Source of the DNA: Streptomyces sp. CoH27
GTDB taxonomy: Bacteria; Actinomycetota; Actinomycetes; Streptomycetales; Streptomycetaceae
DNA length: 64,000 nucleotides
Reading direction: 5' to 3'
NCBI RefSeq assembly: GCF_020181035.1
Contig: NZ_JAIQYY010000003.1
Span: forward strand, 331,862 to 395,861
In this document: positions 26,932 through 35,163 of the stretch, piece by piece
Numbering within the stretch: the first letter of the stretch is position 1
How the letters are laid out: each line of letters starts with the position of its first letter
The notes under the pieces: generated by a model
What the model was told of the DNA's origin: nothing
Seen by the model: the letters and a program-made list of their open reading frames with translations, nothing else
The model's database searches: none
Position numbers and translations under genes: made by a program

Positions 26932-27552
26932 TCACACCCGGCGTGGCGAGGCCAGCAGATACCGCGCTCTCGTCCGCGGCTCGGTGTACTCACCCGCCTG
27001 CCAGCCCGCGCGCTCCAGCGTGGCCGCGCAGGCCGCCAGGGCCGGGGCGTCCGGCGCGTACACCGCCACGGCCTCCGGCTGCGGCGTCGCCCGCACCCGG
27101 TAACCGTCCCCGTCCCCGCTCGCCGGACGGTGCCCGGCCGCCTCCAGGGCGAGCGCCGCGGCCCGCACCAGATGCGCCCGTTCCCAGTCGCACGGCCGGT
27201 CCACGGCGCCGTCGGCATGGGTCATCCGGCGCAGCTCCAGCAGCCCCTGCCAGGCACCGTGCACCTCGCGCGCCCGCGCCGGCCCGTCCTCGGCCGGCTC
27301 CTCCTCGCCGCCGACCCGCGCCGCGAACACCCCCGCGTCGGGCACCGGCTCCGGTGCCGCCTCGGGCACCGCCTCCCGTATCCGGTGCCCCGCCGGCGTC
27401 AGGAAGTGATCGTGCGGCGGCCGGGGATGCCGAAAGGCCAGGCCCCGCTTCACCAGCGCCGCGAGCTGTGCCTCCGTACCCCGCAACCGCCCGGTGACCG
27501 GGTCGGCGCCCTCGACCACCCGCCGCTGCGCGGCACTCAGCGCTCGGGTCAC
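26932..27552 (-). CDS. Conserved hypothetical protein with possible winged-helix start
   Basis: 206 residues, GTG 27552 with AAGGAG 8 bases ahead. The N-terminal 60 residues (TRALSAAQRRVVEGADPVT ... LAALVKRGLAFRHPRP ... LTPAGHRIRE) read like a winged helix with a wing and terminal helix. The remainder (WERAHLVRAAALALEAAGHRPA and VYAPDAPALAACAATLERAGW) is an alpha/beta pattern unknown to me. No membrane segment. Possible DNA-binding regulator; not assigned. Confidence 0.7.
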   Translation of the reverse strand: MTRALSAAQRRVVEGADPVTGRLRGTEAQLAALVKRGLAFRHPRPPHDHFLTPAGHRIREAVPEAAPEPVPDAGVFAARVGGEEEPAEDGPARAREVHGAWQGLLELRRMTHADGAVDRPCDWERAHLVRAAALALEAAGHRPASGDGDGYRVRATPQPEAVAVYAPDAPALAACAATLERAGWQAGEYTEPRTRARYLLASPRRV

Positions 27553-27627
27553 AGCCGTACTCCTTCCGTCCTTCTCGCAGAGTACGGCGCGGGTCTGACA
27601 TCGGTCCCGGGCAGCCAGGGCGGCCCG

Positions 27628-28227
27628 CTACTGCCCCGGCCGGATGTTCCACCCCGCCACCACCGGCCGCTCGTGCTCCGTGCCGAGGCGGCACAGGGTG
27701 CCCGTGGCCAGCTGGAACAGGGCCCCCTGCTGGGGCGGGAGGCCCAGCCGGCGGGCGGTGAGGACGCGGAGGAAGTGGCCGTGGGCGATGAGGACGACGA
27801 CGCCCTCGGTGTTGCAGAGGGCCGCGTCGGCCTTGGCGAGCATCCGGTCGGCGCGCTCGCCGACCTGTTCCGCGGTCTCGCCCGGGTGCTCCGGCGGGCC
27901 CGGCGCGACCCCGTCCGTGAACAGGAACCAGCCGGGCCGGGTGCGCCGGATCTCCGGGGTGGTCACGCCCTCGTAGCCGCCGTAGTCCCATTCGCGCAGG
28001 TCGGCGTCGACCAGGGCGTCCGGGATCCCGATGAGCTCGGCGGTCTCCCGGGCCCGCTGCAGGGGGCTGACGAACGCGGCCCCGATCCGGTGCGAGCGGA
28101 TCAGCGGCACCAGCCGGCGCGCCTCCTCCCGCCCGTGCTCGGTGAGGGGTACGTCGGTCCAGCCGGTGTGCCGTCCGGACCGTGACCACTCGGTCTCACC
28201 GTGCCGGACGAGAAAGAGGTCACCCAC
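27628..28227 (-). CDS. Histidine phosphatase (phosphoglycerate mutase family)
   Basis: 199 residues, GTG 28227. RHG motif LFLVRHGETEWSRSGRHTGW at residues 5-24 with the phosphorylated His, Arg/Glu residues in SPLQRARETAEL and WDYGGYEG, and the second His in VVLIAHGHFLRVL. It fits acid phosphatase/SixA-PhoE-like enzymes rather than cofactor-dependent glycolytic mutases, because of its short length. Substrate unknown. 35 bases separate it from the esterase gene transcribed toward it on the same strand. Confidence 0.92.
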   Translation of the reverse strand: MGDLFLVRHGETEWSRSGRHTGWTDVPLTEHGREEARRLVPLIRSHRIGAAFVSPLQRARETAELIGIPDALVDADLREWDYGGYEGVTTPEIRRTRPGWFLFTDGVAPGPPEHPGETAEQVGERADRMLAKADAALCNTEGVVVLIAHGHFLRVLTARRLGLPPQQGALFQLATGTLCRLGTEHERPVVAGWNIRPGQ

Positions 28228-28262
28228 GTCAGCGCCCTTCCCGCTCGTCTGTCAGCACGGTG

Positions 28263-29423
28263 TCACAGGGAGGCGGCCGCCCGCAGGACGGACTCGGCCA
28301 GACGGCCGTTCTCCAGGGCGGCGCCCACCCCGGAGGGGAAGGAGAACCGGCGCCGGGTGTAGGCGTAGGCGATGCCGTGCGCCGGGTCGGCGAAGCCCAG
28401 CGAGCCGGTCGCGCCGCTGTGCCCGAAGGTGCCGGCGTCGAGGAACGGGTAGAGCCCGGGGGTGTGCTCGAAGCCGCGCGCGAAGTGGTCCTCGCTGCCG
28501 ACGACCAGGTCCGGTCCGCCCGGGGTGCGCAGCTCGCCGAACAGGGCCGCGGTCGCGGGCGTGAGCAGCGGCGGCCTGCCGTCCACGGTGCTGATGGCGG
28601 CCGCGAACATCCCGGCGACCCCGCGCGCGTTGCCCACCCCGCCGGAGGACGTCGGCCCGAGCGCCTTCACCCGGGGGTGATTGCCGAAGGCCACCAGGTC
28701 GGTCGGCTCCGGTGTGTGCGCGTTGAAGGCGATGCCCCGGATGCTGTCCGGGGCCGCCGCCCGCTCCTTCAGCAGTACGGCCTCCTCCGGGGTCGGCACC
28801 AGCGGCTGCACGTCCACCCAGCGCGGCTCCGCCTCCGCCGGCAGACCCAGGTAGTAGTCGAGGCCGTACGGCGCCCGGATCCGCTCCTCGTACAGCTCCT
28901 GGATCGACCGGCCGGTCACCCGGCGCACCACCTCGCCGGTGAGGGCGCCGATGACGAAGGCGTGGTAGCCCCAGGCGGTGCCCGGCTCCCACAGCGGCCT
29001 GCGCCCCGCCAGCCGGGCCGCGATGAGCCGGTCGTCCGCCAACTCCTCGATGGTGAAGCCCTGTTCGGCATCGCCCACGAGTCCGGCCCGGTGCTCCAGC
29101 AGCTCGCCCAGCGTCAGCCGGTCCTTGCCGTGGGCGCCGAACTCGGGCCAGTACGCGGCGACTTCACGCTCCAGGTCGAGCACCCCGTCCTGCACCAGGA
29201 GCGCGACGACGAGATGCGCGGCGCCCTTGGCGATGGAGTACAGGTTCGTCAGCGAGTCCCCGTCGATGCCGTCGCCGCCCCACAGGTCCACCACGCGCCG
29301 CCCGTGCCGGTACACGACGAGCTGTGCGCCCGGATCGTCCCGTTCCCCGGCGAGCACCGCCGCGAACTCCGCGCGTACGCCCTCGAATCCCTCCGCCACC
29401 GTTCCGTGCACATCGATCGGCAT
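28263..29423 (-). CDS. Beta-lactamase-fold serine hydrolase (class C/esterase type)
   Basis: 386 residues, ATG 29423 with GGGGGAAC ahead. The Ser-x-x-Lys motif lies in LYSIAKGAAH near residue 65, the Tyr motif is W-G-Y-H-A-F near 150, and a HSGATG block near 330 replaces the KTG motif. No signal peptide, so more likely an intracellular esterase (EstB-like) than a resistance enzyme. Transcribed toward the phosphatase gene, probably one unit. Confidence 0.9.
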   Translation of the reverse strand: MPIDVHGTVAEGFEGVRAEFAAVLAGERDDPGAQLVVYRHGRRVVDLWGGDGIDGDSLTNLYSIAKGAAHLVVALLVQDGVLDLEREVAAYWPEFGAHGKDRLTLGELLEHRAGLVGDAEQGFTIEELADDRLIAARLAGRRPLWEPGTAWGYHAFVIGALTGEVVRRVTGRSIQELYEERIRAPYGLDYYLGLPAEAEPRWVDVQPLVPTPEEAVLLKERAAAPDSIRGIAFNAHTPEPTDLVAFGNHPRVKALGPTSSGGVGNARGVAGMFAAAISTVDGRPPLLTPATAALFGELRTPGGPDLVVGSEDHFARGFEHTPGLYPFLDAGTFGHSGATGSLGFADPAHGIAYAYTRRRFSFPSGVGAALENGRLAESVLRAAASL

Positions 29424-29509
29424 GTGTCGTTCCCCCTGTTCGTAGATCAGCGACGCAAGTCGACAACGTGGGGGCGCCGCCGGGCATTCCCCCGCTCCCG
29501 TGCCGCCGC

Positions 29510-30088
29510 TCAGCGCCCCTGCGCGACGCGCCGCGGCGGTGCCATGGCCACCGTCGCACCGCAGGCGTCGATCGAGGCGGCCCTGAGGTGCGTGTCCGTG
29601 ACGGGGACGACGGCCGGGCGGGAGTCGTGCGGTGCCCGCACCGCCGCCTCGGTCTGCCGCACGCACCAGCTGCCCGCGCCGGGCGTGCCGGCGGGGGTGT
29701 AGCGGAGGTCCACGGAGATCGCCGCCCTGGCGGGCAGGATGACGGCGGCCGGGTGTCCGTGCCCGGCGCCGTCGATGCTGTCCGCCTTGCCGTTGTGGAT
29801 CTCCAGTCCCGGGTAGCCGCCGAACACACAGGTTCCCGGGCCGTTGTTGCGGGCGGTCAGCCGTGCATGGCCGACACCCTTCGCCGTGCCGAGCCGGGCC
29901 AGTGTCCAGCTCAGCGCGGCGGTACGGCACGGCGGCGCGGCCGTGGCCGCGGGCGGGGCCTTGGCCGTGGCTGTGGCCGGCGGGGTCGTGGTGGTGGTGC
30001 GGTTCGTCGTGCCGCCGCAGGCCGCGAGGGCCAGGGCGGCGGTGAGAGCGGCGAGGCCGCCGGTGGTCAGCCGGGTCGTCGCGCGCAT
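29510..30088 (-). CDS. DUF4232-type secreted lipoprotein
   Basis: 192 residues, ATG 30088 behind AAGGGGG. A signal peptide ends in the lipobox LALAACGG (Cys near residue 24). A Thr/Pro/Ala-rich linker follows, and then a single beta-rich domain: CRTAALSWTLARLG, ARLTARNNGPGTCVFGGYPG and WCVRQTE, the pattern of actinobacterial DUF4232. Anchored to the outer membrane face; no known function. Read in the same direction as the FG-GAP protease gene on its right, 35 bases apart. Confidence 0.88.
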   Translation of the reverse strand: MRATTRLTTGGLAALTAALALAACGGTTNRTTTTTPPATATAKAPPAATAAPPCRTAALSWTLARLGTAKGVGHARLTARNNGPGTCVFGGYPGLEIHNGKADSIDGAGHGHPAAVILPARAAISVDLRYTPAGTPGAGSWCVRQTEAAVRAPHDSRPAVVPVTDTHLRAASIDACGATVAMAPPRRVAQGR

Positions 30089-30123
30089 CGGTCCCCCTTC
30101 GTTCCTCCGGAGTCGTGGATGCG

Positions 30124-31935
30124 TCAGGTGCCGGGGTGGACCAGCGTGTTCTCGGTGCCGATGGATTTGGTGCCGTTGTCGGCGTACAGCGTCGTCTCGC
30201 CGTCGGACCAGCGCACGATCAGGTCGTTGCGCGTGTGGTCGGCGGTGAAGTCGCCGGACGTCATGGCCTGGGCGTGGGTCCACGTGCCGTTCGGGCCGAG
30301 CACCCGGGAGCGGGTGCCGGGTCCCGCGGCCGAGGTGCCGGCGTAGGAGTCGAGCGAGCCGTCCCCCCAGCGGGCCAGGAAGCCGGGGGTGCCGCCGAAG
30401 TCTCCGCCGGTCAGCTGGGCGGCCTTGGTCCAGGTGCCGTTCGCCGCGAGGAGCTGTCTGGTGGGGCCGAAGCCGCCCGTGCCGACCCCGGTGTGCAGGG
30501 TCAGCCGGCCGTCGGACCAGCGCACCAGCAGATCGCTCGCGCCCTTGTGGTCGAACTGCCCGGACGTGATCTGTACGGCGTTCTTCCAGTCGGACTTGGG
30601 GGCCGCCATCCGGACCTCCCGGCCGAGGCCCGCGGTGCCGATGGCCGGGTACAGCGTGGCCTCGCCGTCGGACCAGCGCACCAGGAGATCGCTGTGGCCG
30701 TCGCCGGTGAAGTCCCCGCTGGTGAGCGTACGGGCGTACGTCCAGGTGGAGTTGGCGTTCGCCAGCCGCTGCTCGGACCCGAACCCGCCCTTGCCGTCCC
30801 CGGGATAGAGGGTGATGCCGCCGTCGGACCAGACGACGAGCAGGTCGCCGAGGTGGTCGCCGGTGTAGTCGCCGGAGGCCAGCAGCTTGGCCCCTCGCCA
30901 GCGGGCGGCGCCGCCGGGCAGGGCGTTGATTCCCTTGTAGGGCGGCAGGTCGGCGGGCGGGTCCTGGTTCGCGACCGCGTCGGCCAGGAGGTTCGCGGCG
31001 TCGGCGCCGAACGCCGGGGCATAACTGATGTAGTCGACGTCCGCGTCGTTGCCGCCGCCGTTGTAGCCGCCGAGGTTGCCTATGACATGGCCGGTCGTGG
31101 CGTCGTCCTGGTAGTCGGTGATCCAGGGGCTGCCGGACACCCCGCCGTAGTAGCCGCCGCAGGTCATCGACATCTGCCGGTAGCCGGGCAACTGCGTGGT
31201 CGGCACGGTGCACTTGAGGGCGCTGCCGGTGTTGTTGTGCCCGTAGGACGGATAGCCGACGACGGTGACGTTCTTGTTGGCGTAGCCGGACGGCTGGGTG
31301 AAGGTCAGACCGCCGCCCACCGCGTCCTCAAGGCTCTGCCCGCGCTGGTTGGCCGAGACCCGGGCGAAGGCGGTGTCCAGGTCGGATGCGGCCGTCTTGG
31401 TGGTGCTCGATCCCTTGTCGGGTACGTACCGGGGGTCGGTGAACATCCGCTGGATGTGGAAGATCCCGTACGGCTGCTGGTCGGGGCCCGCGCCCTTCAC
31501 GAACTTCGGGACGAAGATGTAGTCGGCGTTCATGTTCAGCCCGCAGTGGGCCGCGGTGAGGACGATGTTCCGCGCCGTCGTGTCGATCACGCTGCCAGTG
31601 CAGTGCCAGGTGGTGCCGCCCGGCCCGTCCGACCCGAAGAACGTCCCCACCAGGCGGGTCCCCGGGAACGCCGTGCCCTGCGGCCCTCCCGCCGCCGCGA
31701 CCGACGGTCCCGGACGGCTCGGAGCGGTGCGCCCGCCGTCCAGCGGCCGCGCGTCGGCCATGCGCCCGGCGGTCCAGAACCGGGCCGCGTCCCGCGCCTC
31801 CCGCCCCGCGGGGGACGGCGCAGGCGCGCCGTCACCGGCCTGTGCCGCGGGAGCCGCGAGCAGAGGCGTCGCGAGGCCGAGGGCCGCCGCACACAGTATG
31901 GCGACGGCGGTCCGGCGGTTTCCGTACGTAAGCAA
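30124..31935 (-). CDS. Secreted S1-type protease with FG-GAP/VCBS-like repeats
   Basis: About 603 residues. The best start is TTG 31935, 4 bases after AGGGGGC; no ATG or GTG fits. A signal peptide (AVAILCAAALGLATPLLAAP) and a low-complexity pro-region lead to a chymotrypsin-fold domain with His in VLTAAHC, Asp in SDLDTAFARV and Ser in GVSGSPW. From about residue 340, five repeats of some 50 residues share GDF(T/D)GD..DLL(V)RWSDG..TLY, the FG-GAP/VCBS propeller type seen in secreted Streptomyces proteins. They may bind carbohydrate or calcium. The S-G-S-P active site suggests V8/glutamyl-like specificity (inference). Confidence 0.88.
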   Translation of the reverse strand: MLTYGNRRTAVAILCAAALGLATPLLAAPAAQAGDGAPAPSPAGREARDAARFWTAGRMADARPLDGGRTAPSRPGPSVAAAGGPQGTAFPGTRLVGTFFGSDGPGGTTWHCTGSVIDTTARNIVLTAAHCGLNMNADYIFVPKFVKGAGPDQQPYGIFHIQRMFTDPRYVPDKGSSTTKTAASDLDTAFARVSANQRGQSLEDAVGGGLTFTQPSGYANKNVTVVGYPSYGHNNTGSALKCTVPTTQLPGYRQMSMTCGGYYGGVSGSPWITDYQDDATTGHVIGNLGGYNGGGNDADVDYISYAPAFGADAANLLADAVANQDPPADLPPYKGINALPGGAARWRGAKLLASGDYTGDHLGDLLVVWSDGGITLYPGDGKGGFGSEQRLANANSTWTYARTLTSGDFTGDGHSDLLVRWSDGEATLYPAIGTAGLGREVRMAAPKSDWKNAVQITSGQFDHKGASDLLVRWSDGRLTLHTGVGTGGFGPTRQLLAANGTWTKAAQLTGGDFGGTPGFLARWGDGSLDSYAGTSAAGPGTRSRVLGPNGTWTHAQAMTSGDFTADHTRNDLIVRWSDGETTLYADNGTKSIGTENTLVHPGT

Positions 31936-32381
31936 AGATGCCCCCTGGTCTGATCGAACCGGACCAGGGGGAGCGGCGGTGCGGCGCGGGTCTGGCGCCC
32001 ACCGAGAGCCTGTGGTGTCAGCCGTGTATGGACGTCCCCCCGGTCGCACAGGCGATCTTCGCACATTTTCGCGAAATGCGGGGATCGGGCAGCGCACGTC
32101 CACCGGTCCGTCACGTGACGAACTGTCGGGGCTGGGGCGCCCGGCCGAGCGGGCAGCGGGCCGTCTCCTGGCCGAAACCCTGATGGCCGGCCTGACCGGC
32201 CTGCCGGTCAGGCCGGTGGAGATCCTGCCTCGCGACGACGGCAGCACGACCGCCCCGAACTCCTCACCGTTGCCGGGACGTCGAAGGAGGCGGCGGTGAA
32301 GACCGGCCGGCACGGCCTGTTCGGCGAGACCCCGCGCCGTGTCCGCATCCTCACCCTGAACACGCCCCGCCTGTCCGGCGC
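31936..32381. other. Intergenic region with one strong hairpin
   Basis: 446 bases. CCGGCCTGACCGG-CCTG-CCGGTCAGGCCGG (32187-32216) is a perfect 13-bp stem with a tetraloop. A plus-strand frame across it (LLAETLMAGLTGLPVRPVEI) has no start signal or recognisable family. The part nearest 31936 must hold the protease promoter, but no clear -35/-10 pair stands out. Confidence 0.5.
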
Positions 32382-33590
32382 CTACTGCCGATATCCGCCG
32401 AGGAACCGTCCGATGCGCCCGATCGCCGCCTCCAGATCCTCCGCGTGCGGCAGGGTGAGGATGCGGAAGTGGTCGGGGGAGGGCCAGTTGAAGCCGGTGC
32501 CCTGGACCACCTGGATCTTCTCGCGCAGCAGCAGGTCGAGGACGAACTTCTCGTCGTCGTGGATCTTGTGCACCTTGGGGTCGAGGCGCGGGAACGCGTA
32601 CAGCGCGCCCTTGGGCTTCACGCACGAGACGCCGGGGATCTCGTTGAGCTTCTCCCAGGCGGTGTTCCGCTGCTCGTACAACCGGCCGCCGGGCAGCGTC
32701 AGTTCGCGGATGGACTGGCGGCCGCCGAGCGCGGCCTGGATGGCGTACTGCGCGGGCGCGTTGGCGCACAGCCGCATGGAGGCCAGCATCGTCAGGCCCT
32801 CCAGATAGTCCTTCGCGTGCTGCCGCGGGCCGGTCACGACCAGCCAGCCGGAGCGGAAGCCCGCCACCCGGTACGTCTTCGACAGCCCGCAGAAGGTGAG
32901 GACGACCAGATCGGGGGCGAGGGCCGCGGCCGAGTGGTGCACGGCGTCGTCGTACAGGATCTGGTCGTAGATCTCGTCGGCGAACACCATCAGGCCGTGC
33001 CGGCGGGCGAGGTCGAGGATGCCCTCGACGACCTCCTTGGGGTAGACCGCGCCGGTCGGGTTGTTCGGGTTGATGATCACGACCGCCTTGGTGCGGTCCG
33101 TGATCTTCGACGCCATGTCGGCCAGGTCCGGGTTCCAGTCGGCCTGTTCGTCGCACAGGTAGTGCACCGCCTTGCCGCCGGCCAGGGTCGTCACGGCCGT
33201 CCACAGCGGGAAGTCCGGGGCCGGGATGAGGATCTCGTCGCCGTCCTCGACCAGCGCGGTCACGGCCATGGAGACCAGCTCGGAGACGCCGTTGCCGAGG
33301 AAGACGTCGTCCACGCCGACATCGAGGCCCAGGTTCTGGTAGCGCTGGGCGACCGCCCGGCGGGCGGAGAGGACGCCGCGTGAGTCGGTGTAGCCGTGCG
33401 CCTGCGGCAGCATCCGGATCATGTCCTGGAGGATCTCCTCCGGCGCCTCGAAGCCGAAGGCTGCGGGGTTGCCGGTGTTCAGGCGCAGCACGCTGTGTCC
33501 CGCCTTCTCCAGCGCGTTGGCGTGCTCGATCACCGGACCGCGGATCTCGTAACAGACCTCGCTGAGCTTGTTCGACTGCCGGAACTCCAT
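32382..33590 (-). CDS. Class I/II aminotransferase, AlaA-like (glutamate-pyruvate type)
   Basis: 402 residues, ATG 33590 behind GGAGGGGC. PLP fold-type I: IINPNNPTGAVYPKE holds the Asn, VFADEIYDQILYD the Asp and Tyr, and LSKTYRVAGFRSGW the Schiff-base Lys at about residue 240. The start EFRQSNKLSEVCYEIRGPV matches AlaA/YfbQ alanine-forming aminotransferases. Expected reaction: pyruvate plus glutamate to alanine plus 2-oxoglutarate. It is divergent from an HxlR regulator gene with twin palindromes between them, so probably under its control. Confidence 0.93.
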   Translation of the reverse strand: MEFRQSNKLSEVCYEIRGPVIEHANALEKAGHSVLRLNTGNPAAFGFEAPEEILQDMIRMLPQAHGYTDSRGVLSARRAVAQRYQNLGLDVGVDDVFLGNGVSELVSMAVTALVEDGDEILIPAPDFPLWTAVTTLAGGKAVHYLCDEQADWNPDLADMASKITDRTKAVVIINPNNPTGAVYPKEVVEGILDLARRHGLMVFADEIYDQILYDDAVHHSAAALAPDLVVLTFCGLSKTYRVAGFRSGWLVVTGPRQHAKDYLEGLTMLASMRLCANAPAQYAIQAALGGRQSIRELTLPGGRLYEQRNTAWEKLNEIPGVSCVKPKGALYAFPRLDPKVHKIHDDEKFVLDLLLREKIQVVQGTGFNWPSPDHFRILTLPHAEDLEAAIGRIGRFLGGYRQ

Positions 33591-33614
33591 GCGCCCCTCC
33601 GGAAACTCGTGTTG

Positions 33615-33649
33615 CTTGGTTTTACCAAGTGGACGCTTGGAAAGTCCAA
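33615..33649. promoter_or_regulatory. Twin HxlR-type operators
   Basis: CTTGGT-TTT-ACCAAG (33615-33629) and TTGGA-AAG-TCCAA (33637-33649), about 21 bp apart, so on the same face of the helix. They overlap the promoter of the HxlR gene and lie just upstream of the aminotransferase ATG, which suits control of both. Confidence 0.7.
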
Positions 33650-33664
33650 CATCTTGTCTAGACT
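33637..33664 (+). promoter_or_regulatory. Promoter of the HxlR gene giving a leaderless mRNA
   Basis: TTGGAA, 16 bases, TAGACT (33659-33664). The expected start, 7 bases later, coincides with ATG 33672, and no ribosome site is present. Confidence 0.6.
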
Positions 33665-33671
33665 GCGTCGC

Positions 33672-34298
33672 ATGTCACCTCGCCGAAGCTACGACCAGTA
33701 CTGTTCCGCAGCCCGCGCCCTCGACCTCGTCGGCGACCGCTGGACCCTGCTGATCGTCCGGGAGCTGCTGGCCGGGCCCCGCCGCTACACGGACCTGCAC
33801 GCGGACCTGCCCGGCGTGAGCACGGACGTCCTCGCCTCACGGCTGAAGGACATGGAGCGCGACGGACTCACCACCCGCCGTAAGCTGCCCCCGCCCGGCG
33901 CGGCGTACGTGTACGAACTCACCGCCCGTGGCCGCGCGTTGCTGCCCGTCCTCCAGGCGCTGGGCAGCTGGGGCGCGGCCGAGCTGGGGGAGCGGCGTCC
34001 GACCGACGCGGTCCGCGCCCACTGGTTCGCACTCCCGCTGCTGCGGGCCCTGGAGGGTGAGGGGCTGGTCGAAGTCGGCCTGGAGGAGGGCGAGTTCCAT
34101 CTGCGCGTCGGCGCGCAGGAGGGCCCGGTCTACGGCGACGGCCCGGCGCCCGGCGAGGCCGACGCCCGCCTCGTGCTGGACGCGGCGACCTGCGAGGCCG
34201 TGGCGCGCCGGGAGCTGAGCCTGCCGGACGCGGTGCGGGCGGGGCGGGTGACGGTGACGGGCGAGGGCACACTCGCGAAGGCGCTGCGGGAGGCGTGA
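33672..34298 (+). CDS. HxlR-family transcriptional regulator
   Basis: 208 residues, ATG 33672. The N-terminal HxlR winged helix is clear: YDQYCSAARALDLVGDRWTL with LIVRELLAGPRRYTDLHADL and VLASRLKDMERDGL. The extra C-terminal 110 residues (FHLRVGAQEGPVYGDGPAPG and the following VLDAATCEAVARRELSLPDA) resemble an SCP2-like lipid-binding domain, found in a subset of these regulators. Probably translated from a leaderless transcript. It is likely to autoregulate and to control the divergent aminotransferase through the palindromes at 33615-33649. Confidence 0.92.
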   Translation: MSPRRSYDQYCSAARALDLVGDRWTLLIVRELLAGPRRYTDLHADLPGVSTDVLASRLKDMERDGLTTRRKLPPPGAAYVYELTARGRALLPVLQALGSWGAAELGERRPTDAVRAHWFALPLLRALEGEGLVEVGLEEGEFHLRVGAQEGPVYGDGPAPGEADARLVLDAATCEAVARRELSLPDAVRAGRVTVTGEGTLAKALREA

Positions 34299-34306
34299 GG
34301 AAGCAC

Positions 34307-34333
34307 GAAGGCCTGCCGAAGCGGCAGGCCTTC
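34307..34333. terminator. Bidirectional terminator between convergent genes
   Basis: GAAGGCCTGCC-GAAGC-GGCAGGCCTTC, perfect 11-bp stem, 8 bases after the HxlR stop and 26 before the stop of the gene on the other strand. Confidence 0.88.
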
Positions 34334-34359
34334 AAGGGTGGTCGAGGTGCTGCGGCGGC

Positions 34360-35163
34360 TCAGACGCCCGGCGGCACCCGGGACGGCCGTCCCGACCCCC
34401 GCGTCAGCGCATAGCCCCCGATCCCGGCGAGCGCCGCGAGCACGGCACCGATCCCGGTCCACACCCACCGGTCGGACCACCAGCCGGAGGACCAGCCGTC
34501 GTTCCGGCCGAAGCTGGACAGCGCCGCCGTCTTCGAACCGCCCTGGTCCGCCGCGGACTTGACGGCGATACCGGGCACGAGCGGCTTGCCCAGCGAGCCG
34601 TCCACGGCCGAGGCACCGCCGATGTCCTTGGAGTCGACACGCACCTCGGCGCTCACCGGCTGACCGAGGTCGGAGGCGCCGAGGTCCACCACCGTCAGCC
34701 GGACGTAATAGGTGCCCGGCAGCGGGTCGTCGGACCACGGCTCGGCCCAGCCGCGCACCGTGCGCAGCACACAGGCCAGCTCGGCCTGAGAGGCGTCCTG
34801 CGCGACCGGGCGGGGGTCGGCGCCGTACTGGCAGGCCTGCCGGCGCCGCAGCCCGTCGTACACGTCGAGCTGCCAGGTCTGCGCGCCGTGCGTCCGCGGG
34901 AGCTTCACGGTCGCCTTGACGGTGGGCCGCTGCCCGACGTCGGCAGGGAACGACCAGTACAGGTAGTCACCGGTCGAGCCCGACGCGGTGGCTGACTGCC
35001 CCTGCTTGATCTCCGTCGCCGTACGGAAGGAGGTGCCCGCCTGGGTGGGCGCCGAGCCGTCGGCGGAGGCGCTCGCCGAAGGGCTCGGGGTGTTGGCGGC
35101 GGCCGGCCCGGCGGCCAGCCCCACCGCCAGCAGCGCGGTACTCAACGCAACGGTGAAACGCAT
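34360..35163 (-). CDS. Exported protein with one C-terminal membrane anchor
   Basis: 267 residues, ATG 35163 overlapping the stop of the VWA gene by one base (TGATG), so translated by re-initiation. Signal peptide VALSTALLAVGLAAGPAAA, a Ser/Ala-rich linker, then a beta-rich extracellular domain (GDYLYWSFPADVGQRPTV and PGTYYVRLTVVDLG, similar to a peptidase-associated pre-C-terminal fold), and one C-terminal membrane helix (WTGIGAVLAALAGIGGYAL) with a basic tail. Tight coupling implies a complex with the VWA protein. Function unknown. Confidence 0.85.
   Translation of the reverse strand: MRFTVALSTALLAVGLAAGPAAANTPSPSASASADGSAPTQAGTSFRTATEIKQGQSATASGSTGDYLYWSFPADVGQRPTVKATVKLPRTHGAQTWQLDVYDGLRRRQACQYGADPRPVAQDASQAELACVLRTVRGWAEPWSDDPLPGTYYVRLTVVDLGASDLGQPVSAEVRVDSKDIGGASAVDGSLGKPLVPGIAVKSAADQGGSKTAALSSFGRNDGWSSGWWSDRWVWTGIGAVLAALAGIGGYALTRGSGRPSRVPPGV

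Noticed and set aside
32100..32299. Short plus-strand frame with LLAETLMAGLTGLPVRPVEI
   Set aside because: No start codon with a ribosome site and no recognised family; the strong hairpin within it suggests the apparent regularity comes from the inverted repeat.
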